A stretch of DNA of 48,343 nucleotides from positions 1-48,343 of the forward strand of contig DASXSB010000100.1 in NCBI GenBank assembly GCA_036506275.1, given 5' to 3'. The notes beneath the pieces were generated by a model. It saw only the letters and a program-made list of their open reading frames with translations, made no database searches and was not told the origin of the DNA. The position numbers were made by a program, and so were the translations under genes. Origin of the DNA: DASXSB01 sp036506275 (GTDB taxonomy: Bacteria > Methylomirabilota > Methylomirabilia > Rokubacteriales > CSP1-6). Positions 15,109-24,266 of this stretch are shown here, one piece after another; the stretch's first letter is position 1; every line of letters starts with the position of its first letter.

Positions 15109-15238
15109 ATGGCCGTGAAGTCCGGCGTCATCGTGAATCCGAACGGATACGTCTTGACGAGGATCATGTGATCGAGAACGCTGCCGCCATCGCCGTGCGA
15201 CTTCGTGACTGCCGGAAGCTCACCGCCGTCCTCGCGCG
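15109..15238 (+). pseudogene. relic of an HtrA/DegP-type serine protease
   Basis: One frame reads VKSGVIVNPNGYVLT and the next DHVIENAAAIAVRLRDCRKL. Joined, they match the HtrA segment GSGVIVxxxGYVLTNxHVVxxA, including the catalytic His. The frame changes exactly where the Asn of TNxHV should be, and nothing protease-like precedes or follows, so only about 45 codons survive. It overlaps the region just upstream of the response regulator and may now serve as its leader. A TAGAAT box lies at 15094-15099. Confidence 0.6.
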
Positions 15239-15241
15239 CCA

Positions 15242-16696
<1,455 letters not shown>

Positions 16697-16706
16697 TCCG
16701 GGCGCG

Positions 16707-17705
16707 CTACGTCGACGCGAACGTCGCGTAGACCATCAGCCACAGCACGAAGACATCGCGCACGCCCGCATAGAGACGCCGGGCGGGATCGACGTGGTCG
16801 ATGAGCCCGACGAGGGCGACGCGCGTGCGAGCGGGGCGGGCGGCGGCGAGACGAAGGCTCTCCGTGTACGGTACCGCGACGTCCTCGCGGCCGTGGACGA
16901 GGAGCAAGCGCGCGCGGATGTCCGGCGCCACGCGCGCGGGCGAGAGCGCGTCCAGCAGCGCCGCCAGCGGCGCCGGGGGCGCGTCGAGGAGGGCGGCCGC
17001 GCGCGCGCGGTCGCCCGCCTCCACACCGCCCACCTCTGCCACGAGATCGGCGTTGGCGGCGAGAAAGGCGCGGATCAGCGCGGGGTCGTGGCGCGCGCGC
17101 CCCTCGATGCCGTCCCACCGGTACTCACCGGTGAGATAGAAGCGCACCAGCTCGCGCGCGGAAGCGTACCCACCCACGCTGAGAACGAGGGCGACGCGGT
17201 CGCGCACGCGCGGATCGGCCGCCGCCAGGAGGGCGGGACCCGCGCCCACGCTGACGCACACGACCACCGTCGGCTCCGCGCGGAGCTCGAGGGCGGTGAC
17301 GACGGGCGCCACGTCCGGCACGCGAAGACGGCCACGCGTGAGACCGGGGATGGTGGGCACGGCCACGTCGAAGCCCGCCCGTGCGAAGAGCGCGGCCGCC
17401 CGGCGCACGCGCGGCTCGTCCTTTCCTTCCGGCGCGAAGCCGTGCACGAGGACGAGGGGGACGGCGGCGCCGTGACGACTCGCCACGTAGAGGTCGATGT
17501 CGGGGGCGACGGCGCGGGCGGCCGGCGCCGGCGCGTCGCCGCTGAGCGCCCGCACCTCGCCGTCGGTGAGGAACTCGACGAGGAAGGCGGCGGCGATGGC
17601 GGCGCGGCGGACGCCGGCGGCGACGGGCGCCACGAGCACGATGGAGACGAAGAGAAGAAGAAGACGCGCGCGAAGAGAGCCGGCTAGGACTTCCTGTTGA
17701 CGCAC
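16707..17705 (-). CDS. membrane-anchored alpha/beta hydrolase
   Basis: A hydrophobic N-terminal segment (LLLLFVSIVLVAPVAAG) is followed by an alpha/beta-hydrolase fold: VPLVLVHGFAPEG as oxyanion region, VCVSVGAGP as nucleophile elbow (Ser within C-x-S-x-G instead of G-x-S-x-G), LLLVHGREDVAVP with the acid, and DHVDP with the catalytic His. Length 332. It overlaps the stop of the upstream methyltransferase by about 20 nt, so the two are probably cotranscribed, although the GTG start has no clear ribosome binding site. Substrate unknown; the lipid-methyltransferase neighbour makes an ester or lipid substrate reasonable. Confidence 0.78.
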   Translation of the reverse strand: MRQQEVLAGSLRARLLLLFVSIVLVAPVAAGVRRAAIAAAFLVEFLTDGEVRALSGDAPAPAARAVAPDIDLYVASRHGAAVPLVLVHGFAPEGKDEPRVRRAAALFARAGFDVAVPTIPGLTRGRLRVPDVAPVVTALELRAEPTVVVCVSVGAGPALLAAADPRVRDRVALVLSVGGYASARELVRFYLTGEYRWDGIEGRARHDPALIRAFLAANADLVAEVGGVEAGDRARAAALLDAPPAPLAALLDALSPARVAPDIRARLLLVHGREDVAVPYTESLRLAAARPARTRVALVGLIDHVDPARRLYAGVRDVFVLWLMVYATFAST

Positions 17706-18316
17706 TTCACGAGGCGCCAGCCGTTGAACATGTTCACCTTCACCACCAGCTCCGGCACGAGTCCGACCTCATCGAGCAGCGGCGTGAGGGCGAGGTTCGA
17801 CTTCCATCCCAGCCGCGTGCAGATGGGGGCGACGAGATCCTCCAGATGCGCGGCCACCCGGCGCTCGCTCCGGAAGTGATTGAGGATGACGATGACGCCG
17901 TCGGGCTTCACCACCCGGCGCATCTCGCGCAGCACCGCCACCGGATCGGGGACGGCGGAGATCGTGTAGGTGGCGAGCGCCTTGTCGAACTCGTCGTCGG
18001 CGAAGTCCAGCGAGGTGGCGTCCATCACCTTGAGGGTGACGTTGGGCATCGCCAGCGTCTGCACGCGCTCCACGGCCTTGTCGAGCATCTCCTGCGAGAG
18101 ATCGATGCCGGTGAGCCGGCACGTGGGCGGATAGAGCGGAAGGTTGAGGCCGGTGCCGATGCCGACTTCGAGCACGGAGTCGTGCGGGCGCAGGCCGAGA
18201 TGACGGATGGCCGCGTCCCGCCCGGGCGCGAAGATCCAGTCGAAGATGAAATCGTACACCGGCGCGTACAGCTCGTAGGCGCGCTGGACCTGCCTCTTCT
18301 CCAATGCTACATCCAC
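17684..18316 (-). CDS. class I SAM methyltransferase, PmtA-like
   Basis: The 210-residue protein has motif I VLEVGIGTGLNLP (48-60), the acidic LTGIDLSQEMLDKA, the motif II/III regions NVTLKVMDATSLDFADD and LREMRRVVKPDG. The N-terminal YELYAPVYDFIFDWIFAPGR block is typical of UbiE/PmtA-like enzymes that methylate phosphatidylethanolamine or a quinone. I favour phospholipid N-methylation at the inner membrane; a ubiE-type role is the alternative. The GTG start at 18316 follows GGAGG with a 7-nt gap. A TTGGCA-17-TACAAA promoter lies upstream. Confidence 0.85.
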   Translation of the reverse strand: MDVALEKRQVQRAYELYAPVYDFIFDWIFAPGRDAAIRHLGLRPHDSVLEVGIGTGLNLPLYPPTCRLTGIDLSQEMLDKAVERVQTLAMPNVTLKVMDATSLDFADDEFDKALATYTISAVPDPVAVLREMRRVVKPDGVIVILNHFRSERRVAAHLEDLVAPICTRLGWKSNLALTPLLDEVGLVPELVVKVNMFNGWRLVKCVNRKS

Positions 18317-18376
18317 GTGCGACCCTCCGTGAGATTGGATGCGAGGCCTGTCCGGCCCGTCGCAGCGAACGGCGCT

Positions 18377-18405
18377 TTTGTACCACCGACCACACGCGTT
18401 GCCAA
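18377..18405 (-). promoter_or_regulatory. sigma70-type promoter of the methyltransferase gene
   Basis: TTGGCA (18405-18400) and TACAAA (18382-18377) are separated by exactly 17 nt. They imply a leader of about 55 nt before the GTG at 18316. The rest of the ~280-nt gap shows nothing else clear. Confidence 0.55.
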
Positions 18406-18595
18406 GGATGATTTTGGATCTATAGCGGGGGTTCGATGTGCGGCGCGGAGGTCTGCGTGGTGGAAAATCTTCGCTTGTAACCGATGCTGTAACGGACAGA
18501 CCGATGTCCGCGTGCCACGGGGAATTTCAAGCAAGGACCAGGCCGTCACGCCGTGCGACCGCCGAGGCCGCGGATCGGCGCGCGCGACGAGCGAT

Positions 18596-18904
18596 TCAGC
18601 CCGTCATCGCCGGCGGAGGCGGCGGCGCCGAACGCGACGGCGCGGGCGCGACCGGCGCCGATTCGAGCGCCTGCACGCGCCGCTCGAGCGCGCGCACGCG
18701 CGAGCGCAGTCGCCACCGCTGGATCAACAGCGGCAGCCCCGCCACGATGATTCCCGCCACCAGCGACACGAGGACGAGGCCGGCGAGGGGAACGCCGTCG
18801 AGTGACCACACCGCAAAGCGGACGGAGGTGGGATTGCTGTTCTGGAGCGCGAACACCGCCACCGCGGCGGCGAGGAGCGCGACGATCGCGTAGCCGACCG
18901 CCAC
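18596..18904 (-). CDS. LapA-domain (DUF1049) inner-membrane protein
   Basis: The 102-residue protein has two helices around a short loop, with the family pattern FALQNSNPTSVRFAVWSLDGVPLAGLVLVSLVAG, then a charged coiled-coil stretch (RLRSRVRALERRVQALE) and a Pro-rich tail. LapA proteins act with LapB in controlling LPS synthesis in enterobacteria; lapB is not in this window. The GTG at 18904 begins 3 nt after the DHH gene stop, so the two form an operon. Confidence 0.82.
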   Translation of the reverse strand: MAVGYAIVALLAAAVAVFALQNSNPTSVRFAVWSLDGVPLAGLVLVSLVAGIIVAGLPLLIQRWRLRSRVRALERRVQALESAPVAPAPSRSAPPPPPAMTG

Positions 18905-18907
18905 CGC

Positions 18908-20278
18908 TCAGCTCTTGAGCGCGCGGAGGACGCGGGTCACGATGGCGGCGCGCACGTTGTCGTCGGCGCTGTCGCCCATGCGCGCGCGCCACTCGCGCAG
19001 GCGAATGACGGCCTTCGCCATCGAGCGGTGCCCGCCCGCACTGCCGAGATCGCCGAAGGCCTGGCGCACGACATCGCCGGCGGCGCGCACGTAGCCGACG
19101 TTGCGGACGGAGATGTGGAGCTCGCCGTTCACGGTGCCGGAGACGACGGACCACTCCGCGCCTTCCGTCTGTAAGAACAGATCGGCGAATTGCGGCACCA
19201 GCTCCGGATACCCTACCGCGCCCACGTGCACGAAGACGACGCCGTTGAGCATCTGCCGCCGCGCGATGCCGAGGGCGAGGATGTCGAGCGCTTCCGGCGG
19301 CAGCTCCGGGCGCTCGATGCGGCGCAGCGCGCTGTGATTCGCTTGCGGATGCAGGAACGCGAACGCTTCCATGTCCGCCTTCACCGCCCCGCGCTCGAGA
19401 TGGAGGGTGTCGGCCTTGATCCCGTAGAGCAGCGCCGTGGCCAGACGCTGGTGGAACTTCACCTCCGCCGCGCGCAGGTACTCGGTGAGGATGGTGGAGG
19501 TGGCGCCGTAGGCGGGACGGATGTCCTTGATGGCCGCCCGCACCGGCGTCTCCTCGGGATGATGGTCGATGACGAGGTCGACGTCGCGCAGGCGCTCCTC
19601 GAAGAAGCTCGGCTGGGCATCGACGATCGCGACCGCGTCGTACTCGTCGAGCGCGCGCGACTTGATCTGCTCCACCTCGATCTCGAGGATGCGCGTCATC
19701 GCGCGATTCTCGGGGCGCGTGATGGTGCCGAAGGTGGCGATGGGAGCGGCCGTCTTATTGCGACCGAGGAGGGTGCGGAGGGCGAGCGCAGAGGCGATGG
19801 CGTCGGGATCCGGATCGTCCTGCATCAAGATCAGCAGACGCTCGGCACCCTCCAGGTGCGCACGGACGCGGTCGACGCGCGCCCGCAGCGCCGCCCGCTC
19901 CAGCTCGGGGACGAGCACGCGCACGGCGAAGGCGGTCATGGACACCGTGGTCACGCCTGCCGCGTCCGGGATGTCGATCGGCTCGTCGGTGAGGACGAGC
20001 ACCGGGGCCGCCGCCGCCACGCTGCGGATGGCGCCCAGGACGCGCGGGAGGCGGGCGGCGGGGACGGAGAGGAGGACGGGGTCGTGTCCCGATCGCAGCG
20101 CCCGGCGGTACACGGCGCCTTCTTCCAGGTCGCCGGCCACCGCCTCCCCGCCGCTGCGGGCGATGCGCCGCCGCAGGGCGGGATCCTCGACCACGTAGAG
20201 GGGACTGGTACCCGAGAGGGTCGCCGGGGATGCCAGCTCCCAGAGGAAATCGTCGGCGCACACGAGGACCGGGCGCAT
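18908..20278 (-). CDS. DHH/DHHA1 phosphoesterase with a TrkA-N-like N-terminal domain
   Basis: Residues 1-~125 look like a Rossmann RCK/TrkA-N domain (VLVCADDFLWELA, YVVEDPALRRRI, AVAGDLEEGAVYRRA). Then come a DHH domain with DDPDPDAIASALALR near 154-167, VDAQPSFF near 220, DHH at 238-240, and a DHHA1 domain with the substrate motif GSAGGHRSMAKA near 420. Family members cleave oligonucleotides or cyclic dinucleotides (NrnA, GdpP-like). The first metal motif begins Gln-Asp where HxxPDxD is usual. Fusion to an RCK-like domain suggests nucleotide or ion sensing. CATACT at 20296-20291 lies 12 nt before the start, so the leader would be very short. Confidence 0.85.
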   Translation of the reverse strand: MRPVLVCADDFLWELASPATLSGTSPLYVVEDPALRRRIARSGGEAVAGDLEEGAVYRRALRSGHDPVLLSVPAARLPRVLGAIRSVAAAAPVLVLTDEPIDIPDAAGVTTVSMTAFAVRVLVPELERAALRARVDRVRAHLEGAERLLILMQDDPDPDAIASALALRTLLGRNKTAAPIATFGTITRPENRAMTRILEIEVEQIKSRALDEYDAVAIVDAQPSFFEERLRDVDLVIDHHPEETPVRAAIKDIRPAYGATSTILTEYLRAAEVKFHQRLATALLYGIKADTLHLERGAVKADMEAFAFLHPQANHSALRRIERPELPPEALDILALGIARRQMLNGVVFVHVGAVGYPELVPQFADLFLQTEGAEWSVVSGTVNGELHISVRNVGYVRAAGDVVRQAFGDLGSAGGHRSMAKAVIRLREWRARMGDSADDNVRAAIVTRVLRALKS

Positions 20279-20420
20279 CGCTCAGCCTGGAGTATGAACC
20301 CCGGCGGGCGGCGTACAAGGCCTTTTCTGCCGGCGGCGGCTCAGCTCACCGGCGATGGTCGCTCGCACGCGGCCCCCGACCCGGCGCCGGCGCGCCGGGT
20401 CCCCGTCGGCCTACAACGCT

Positions 20421-20657
20421 TCACGCCGCGCGCGCGCGGACTTCGCGAACCTGGAAACGATGACGGTCGCCGTTCGTCCCGGCGAGAAGGCTCGGTCGCT
20501 TGCCGAACCGCCCGAAGTACCAGGCTTCAAAGCACTCCCGATGGTACGTCCCCCCCGTTGCCACGACTTGTGGTGCATAGCGCGCGACCAGCATGTGGCA
20601 GCGGCCACACGCGGGGGCGCCCTTCATATCGATATCGATGACGTTTCTGTCGTCCAT
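20421..20657 (-). CDS. second mini zinc-finger protein (CxxC...HxxC)
   Basis: I start at the ATG at 20657; a longer in-frame start at 20726 adds Arg-rich, poorly coding sequence. The 78-residue product begins MDDRNVIDIDMKG and carries CGRCHMLVARYAP and, 17 residues after the second Cys, YHRECFEAWYFGRFG, the same CxxC-x17-HxxC arrangement as 6793-7041. The end is basic. One zinc ion in a half-LIM or treble-clef fold is likely. The role is unknown; nucleic-acid or protein binding are both possible. It lies downstream of the GT20 fusion gene with a 159-nt gap. Confidence 0.65.
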   Translation of the reverse strand: MDDRNVIDIDMKGAPACGRCHMLVARYAPQVVATGGTYHRECFEAWYFGRFGKRPSLLAGTNGDRHRFQVREVRARAA

Positions 20658-20816
20658 TGCTCTGGGTTTCCTTTCGGCGGCCCGGCTCTCTGGCCGGCGC
20701 CGACGCGCTGGCAGGCGTAGAAGCACGGACGGTGCCAGAATAACTTCGGCTAGATTTCGAGGAATTTTGGGACGAGTGAGCGACTGCGTCTAAAGCTACA
20801 TCTGTAAAAGCTACAT

Positions 20817-23042
20817 TCAGCGTACGGCGTCGGATTTACCGCGACGGTCCGGGATCCGGGCGAGCTCGGAGAGCAGCATCGCCGCCCAGCGGTAGATGTT
20901 GTGCTCGTTCACGTGGCCGCGCATCCGTCGCATGCGGGAGAGGCGCTCCGCGCGCGACATCTCGAGGGCGCGGCGGATGGCGTCCGCGGTGTCCTCGATG
21001 TCGTAGGGGTTGACCAGCAGGGCGTCTGGCAGCTCGCGCGAGGCTCCCGTGAAGCGGCTCAGGATGAGGACGCCGTCGTCGTCGGTGCGCGCCTCCAGGA
21101 ATTCCTTCGCTACCAGGTTCATACCGTCGTGGAGAGACGTCACCATGCAGAAGTCGGCATTCCGGTAGTAGTCGCGGATCTCGCGCCGATCGTGGTGCCC
21201 CTCGCGATAGATGATCGGCCGCCAGCCCCGCTCGCCCACGGCCTCGTTGATGGCCCGCACTTCCTGCTGGATTTCCTGCTGGAGCTGCTGGTAGCGCGGG
21301 ATCCGGCTCCGGCTGGGCGCCGCGAGCTGGACGAAGACCACGCGCGTGCGGTACTCCGGCCAGCGCTCGAAGAAGCGGCGGATGGCGCGGAAGCGCTCGA
21401 GGAGGCCCTTCGTGTAATCGACGCGCTCCACGCCCACGCCGAGGAACTCGGGGTAGATGTCGAGGGCGGCGAGGAGCGCGCTCCGATCTCGCGGCGGCTG
21501 CTCGTCCACGAGGCTGGTGGCCACGCTGATCGGGAACGGCTGCACGTGCGTCGTGTGCTGGCCGCGCACGACCGTGAAGTGGTCCCACTCGATGCGGCCC
21601 TCGATGGCGCGCTCCACCGTCTCGAGGAAGTTGTTGCAGTGAAACTGTGTGTGAAAGCCGATGAGGTCCGCGCCCAGCATCCCGACCAGGATCTCCTCCT
21701 GCCACGGGCAGATCCCGAATGCCTCGAAGTTCGGCCACGGGATGTGCCAGAAGAGCGCGACGCGCGCGTCGGGGCGCGCGCGCTTGATGAGGGCAGGCAG
21801 CAAGGCGAAGTGATAGTCCTGGACGAGCACGATGGGCGCCTCCGCCTTCTCCATCTCCTCCAGGAGGGCGGCCGCGAACCGCGCGTTCACGGCGCGGTAG
21901 TGGTCCCAGTCGCCGGTGCGGAACTGCGGCCGCTCGTGCACGATGTGGCAGAGCGGCCATAGCCCCTCGTTCGCGAAGCCGTAGTAGTACCCGGCCTCCT
22001 CTTCGGCGTCCAGCCAGACCCGCCGCAGCGTGTACACGGCGTCGTCCGTCGGCAGTCCTACGCGCTCGCCCACGAGACGATCGGCGTCGCCGCTTCCATG
22101 CGCGACCCACACGCCGCCGCACGCGACCATGATCGGCTCCAGCGCGGTGACGAGGCCGCTCGCGGGCTGCACCTCGCGCACGCTCCCGCCCTCCATCACG
22201 TGGCTCAGGGGCTCGCGGTTCGACACCACGAAGATCGGCCGCTCGCCGAAGCGCATGTGGACGAACTGCTTGAGCCGCTCCTCCGTCCACACGCTCTCGC
22301 CGAGAAGCCGCAGCCGCGCTTCCTCCTCCGCCGCCATCTGCGCCCGCGCGAGGTGGCGGGCGAGGCTGCTCACTTCGGTGGCGAGGGGGCCGAAGAGCGT
22401 GGCATCGGCGTCGGGAGGCGGCGCCGCCTGTCCCGTCTTGAGCTGCTTCGTCCACGCCGCCATGCGCGCCATGGGTCGCGTCACGCTGCCGCGCACGAGC
22501 AGCCAGGTAATGCCGGTGAGGAACAGAATGAGCACGCCGAGACGGATCCCGGTACGTCCCCACAGCTTCCACTCGCTCGTCTCCAGATACTGCGCGTCCA
22601 GGAACACCGCCGCCGCCCCCACCGCGCGATCGTCCCGCTGGAGCGGCACCACGTGCACCCACGTCGTGCGCCCGGCCACCGAATGGAACTGACGGACGGG
22701 AGCGTTGGTGCGGATGGCGTCGGAGATGAGCGGCGAGATCGGGCCGAGATAGGGACGGACGTCGGGGGTGGCGTCGATCACGCTCGCGAACTCGTCGTAG
22801 ATCGCGATGCTGCGATCGTGACGACTGAAGCGGTTGAGCACGCGGGCGTAGCCCGTGCGGGCGCCGCGGAGCAGCATCGGCTCCGCCGCCTCGCGCACGG
22901 CGTCGGCCACGAGAGAGGCCCGCCGCTGGAGGTCCTGTACGAGCCGCGCGCGCTCCTCCGACACCTCGAGGTACGCGAAGCCTGCGCTCACGACGAGGGT
23001 GGCCAGCCAGATGGCGCCGAGGAGGCGAAGCTGAAAGCGCAT
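20817..23042 (-). CDS. membrane receptor-HAMP-trehalose-phosphate synthase fusion (GT20)
   Basis: Residues 7-24 and about 165-183 are membrane helices enclosing a ~140-residue extracytoplasmic domain like those of sensor kinases. Residues ~184-240 fit a HAMP linker (LLVRGSVTRPMARMAAWTKQL onward) with a helical extension. Residues ~268-730 form a complete GT20 domain: FVVSNREPLSH, YYYGFANEGLWPLCH, VQDYHFALLP, FWHIPWPNFEAF, GVERVDYTKGLLERF and SLHDGMNLVAKEF. It should make trehalose-6-phosphate or a related glycosyl-phosphate (for example glucosylglycerol-phosphate) from a nucleotide sugar, under control of an external signal. No otsB is nearby. It starts 6 nt after the ApgM-like gene. Confidence 0.9.
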   Translation of the reverse strand: MRFQLRLLGAIWLATLVVSAGFAYLEVSEERARLVQDLQRRASLVADAVREAAEPMLLRGARTGYARVLNRFSRHDRSIAIYDEFASVIDATPDVRPYLGPISPLISDAIRTNAPVRQFHSVAGRTTWVHVVPLQRDDRAVGAAAVFLDAQYLETSEWKLWGRTGIRLGVLILFLTGITWLLVRGSVTRPMARMAAWTKQLKTGQAAPPPDADATLFGPLATEVSSLARHLARAQMAAEEEARLRLLGESVWTEERLKQFVHMRFGERPIFVVSNREPLSHVMEGGSVREVQPASGLVTALEPIMVACGGVWVAHGSGDADRLVGERVGLPTDDAVYTLRRVWLDAEEEAGYYYGFANEGLWPLCHIVHERPQFRTGDWDHYRAVNARFAAALLEEMEKAEAPIVLVQDYHFALLPALIKRARPDARVALFWHIPWPNFEAFGICPWQEEILVGMLGADLIGFHTQFHCNNFLETVERAIEGRIEWDHFTVVRGQHTTHVQPFPISVATSLVDEQPPRDRSALLAALDIYPEFLGVGVERVDYTKGLLERFRAIRRFFERWPEYRTRVVFVQLAAPSRSRIPRYQQLQQEIQQEVRAINEAVGERGWRPIIYREGHHDRREIRDYYRNADFCMVTSLHDGMNLVAKEFLEARTDDDGVLILSRFTGASRELPDALLVNPYDIEDTADAIRRALEMSRAERLSRMRRMRGHVNEHNIYRWAAMLLSELARIPDRRGKSDAVR

Positions 23043-23048
23043 CGGCGA

Positions 23049-24248
23049 TCAGGCTCCGAACTTGGTGAACCGCAGGGCGTTCGCCATGACGAGCGGCATC
23101 AGGTGATGCGAGGGAAACACGCCGAGCGTTCCGGCCGCGCACGCGCGCTCCGTGAAGGCGCGCACGGGATCGGCGCCCGCATAGCGGCTGTGGACGAGCA
23201 CGGGCACCGGTTGCCAGCCGTGCCCGGCCAGCACCGACGGGCTCGCGTGATCGCCGGTGACCACGAAGACGTCGGGGCCGAGGGCGCGGATCTCGGGCAC
23301 GAAGGCGTCGAGACGCTCGAGGGCGGCCACCTTGGCGTCGAAGTCGCCGTCCTCGCCCGCCTTGTCGGTGTCCTTGTAGTGGAGGAAGAAGAAGTCGTAG
23401 CTGCTCCAGTGCTGGCGCAGCGTGCCCACCTCGTCCGCGAAGGTGCCGCCCGTCTTCAGCACGTCCATTCCCACCAGGCGCGCGAGGCCGCGATACATCG
23501 GGTACGCCGCGATGGCGCCCGCGCGGAGGCCGAAGACGGTGGGGAAGTGCGGGAGCTCGGGGAGCCGGTCGAAGCCGCGCAGCAGCACCATGTTGGCGGG
23601 AGCGGCGTCGGCGAGGCGCCGGCGCGCTTCGGTCACGAAGGTGTTGACGAGGTCGGCCGTGCGCGCGGCGGCGGCCTCGAGGGGCTTCACGGGCAGCGCC
23701 GGCTTGCCGAGAAGCTGGGGATCGGTCTCGGAGAGGCGACCGGACAGTCCCGCCCCGCGCAGCACGAGGACGAAGCGGTGCTCCTTCACGGGCTCCACGA
23801 ACAGCTCCGTCCCCGAGAGGCGGATTCCCCGGAGCCGCTCCGTGAGCCTGGTGCTCGCCTCGGTGGAGATCCGTCCCGCGCGGCGATCGGTGATGAGCCC
23901 GTGCGCGTCGACGGTGCAGAAATTCCCGCGGGCGGCGACGTCGCCCGCGCGCAGATCGAACTCGATCCCGAGCGCCTCCAGCACGCCGCGGCCGACCTGA
24001 TAGCGGAGGGGATCGTAGCCGAAGAGTCCCAGGTGTCCGGGTCCGCTGCCGGGCGTGATGCCGGGCGCGACGTGGCGGATGAGACCGCAGGCGGCGTTCT
24101 CGGCGAGTGCGCTCAGGTGGGGAAGCCGCGCCGTCTCCATCTCGGAGAGGCCGGTCTCCGGCCGCGGCAGGCCGGCGAGCCCGTCGAGCGACAACAGCAC
24201 GATCTTGGTCGTGTTGGAGACGACGAGGGGAGCGATCAGCTCCAGCAT
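23049..24248 (-). CDS. apgM: ApgM-type 2,3-bisphosphoglycerate-independent phosphoglycerate mutase
   Basis: This 399-residue alkaline-phosphatase-superfamily protein is of the archaeal-type mutase group: IVLLSLDGLAG with the first metal Asp, TPGSGPGHLGLFGYDP with the nucleophilic Ser, the long insert with GRGVLEALG and ARGNFCTVD, then FFFLHYKDTDKAGEDGD and VTGDHASPS. It interconverts 3- and 2-phosphoglycerate. It is tightly linked to the GT20 fusion (6 nt), which leaves open a phosphatase role on the GT20 product. A TACACT box lies 8 nt before the ATG and there is no ribosome binding site, so the mRNA is probably leaderless. Confidence 0.87.
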   Translation of the reverse strand: MLELIAPLVVSNTTKIVLLSLDGLAGLPRPETGLSEMETARLPHLSALAENAACGLIRHVAPGITPGSGPGHLGLFGYDPLRYQVGRGVLEALGIEFDLRAGDVAARGNFCTVDAHGLITDRRAGRISTEASTRLTERLRGIRLSGTELFVEPVKEHRFVLVLRGAGLSGRLSETDPQLLGKPALPVKPLEAAAARTADLVNTFVTEARRRLADAAPANMVLLRGFDRLPELPHFPTVFGLRAGAIAAYPMYRGLARLVGMDVLKTGGTFADEVGTLRQHWSSYDFFFLHYKDTDKAGEDGDFDAKVAALERLDAFVPEIRALGPDVFVVTGDHASPSVLAGHGWQPVPVLVHSRYAGADPVRAFTERACAAGTLGVFPSHHLMPLVMANALRFTKFGA

Positions 24249-24256
24249 GTTCTTCG

Positions 24257-24262
24257 AGTGTA
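24257..24262 (-). promoter_or_regulatory. -10 box of a probable leaderless transcript (apgM)
   Basis: TACACT on the minus strand (24262-24257) is separated from the ATG at 24248 by exactly 8 nt, the same arrangement and hexamer as at the CaiB gene. It lies within the stop region of the FAH gene. Confidence 0.5.
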
Positions 24263-24266
24263 CCGG

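Noticed and set aside
20791..20817. Direct repeat AAAGCTACAT twice after the GT20 gene
   Set aside because: Two 10-nt copies near a stop codon are too little to claim an element.
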